Assembly (NCBI RefSeq): GCF_011068285.1
Contig: NZ_CP049616.1
Coordinates: forward strand, 1,344,501 to 1,408,500
Direction: 5' to 3'
From: Flagellimonas oceani
GTDB lineage: Bacteria > Bacteroidota > Bacteroidia > Flavobacteriales > Flavobacteriaceae
Length of the DNA: 64,000 nt
The notes under the pieces are model-generated. The model was not told the origin of the DNA, searched no databases, and was given only the letters and a program-made list of their open reading frames with translations. Made by a program: the position numbers and the translations under genes. Shown here one piece after another: positions 63,993 to 64,000 of this stretch (position 1 is its first letter; each line of letters starts with the position of its first letter).

Positions 63993-64000
63993 GATGTAAA

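Noticed and set aside
1..64000. CRISPR arrays, tRNA or rRNA genes, integrase and insertion sequences
   Set aside because: None found by eye: no regular spaced repeats, no cloverleaf or rRNA text, and no transposase or recombinase motifs in any frame.

Overview
The window looks like chromosomal or element DNA of a marine-type member of the Bacteroidota, most likely Flavobacteriaceae. The evidence is moderate GC, weak Shine-Dalgarno signals, a perfect Bacteroidota promoter (TTTG, 19 bp, TATATTTG at 53770-53800), many families typical of the phylum (DUF3347, DUF2911, DUF4133, DUF4134, ORF6N, TraA-TraQ type conjugation genes) and lipoproteins with Bacteroidota-style lipoboxes. No rRNA, tRNA, integrase, insertion sequence or CRISPR array was seen. 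The most economical reading is the interior of an integrative conjugative element (ICE) carrying a copper and heavy-metal resistance island; both ends lie outside the window.

Region 1 (1 to about 26.5 kb, nearly all + strand) is the metal island. It starts with the tail of a TolC-type efflux channel. A multicopper oxidase fused to a CopB-like outer-membrane domain follows, then an APC permease, a methionine-rich lipoprotein, SHOCT and DUF302 proteins, three DUF3347 domains (two free, one fused to a CusB-type adaptor), a haem-binding CxxCH protein, a DUF2231 membrane protein, an FMN-dependent glutamate synthase-like protein, a K+ channel-like protein, an ArsP-type permease, a PepSY protein, an HMA-AraC regulator, CopZ-like chaperones, a DUF305 protein, a CstB-like persulfide dioxygenase, a PQQ-dependent sugar dehydrogenase-like protein and a CopA Cu+-ATPase. 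Three small single-span membrane proteins (46, 47 and 58 codons) are interspersed. Together these could oxidise Cu(I) outside the inner membrane, buffer it on Met/Cys-rich proteins, hand it to a Cus-type efflux pump and export cytosolic Cu(I).

Region 2 (26.6-41.6 kb, mainly - strand) has an autoinhibited Fic protein with a paired palindromic operator and a small lipoprotein. A conjugation operon follows, running leftwards from a ParA/TraA-like ATPase through TraE, TraF, TraG (VirB4), TraI, TraJ, TraK, TraM, TraN and TraO to a very large multi-Ig TraQ-like lipoprotein.

Region 3 (41.6-61.3 kb) is mobilisation and ICE maintenance. An 813-bp intergenic region rich in inverted repeats is the best oriT candidate, and MobA and MobB diverge from it. 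Then come ORF6N and XRE regulators with a duplicated perfect palindrome, a VirD4-type coupling protein, a Toprim protein and a degenerate relative, an M23 peptidase operon, and a 1634-residue methylase-helicase resembling phage anti-restriction proteins of the DarB type.

Region 4 (61.3-64 kb, - strand) begins with a compact GC-rich structured element. It is followed by a tight three-gene operon, Panacea-like/DUF488, a two-domain protein of unknown function and an HNH endonuclease, which looks like a defence or nucleic-acid-processing cassette and is the best candidate here for an undescribed system.
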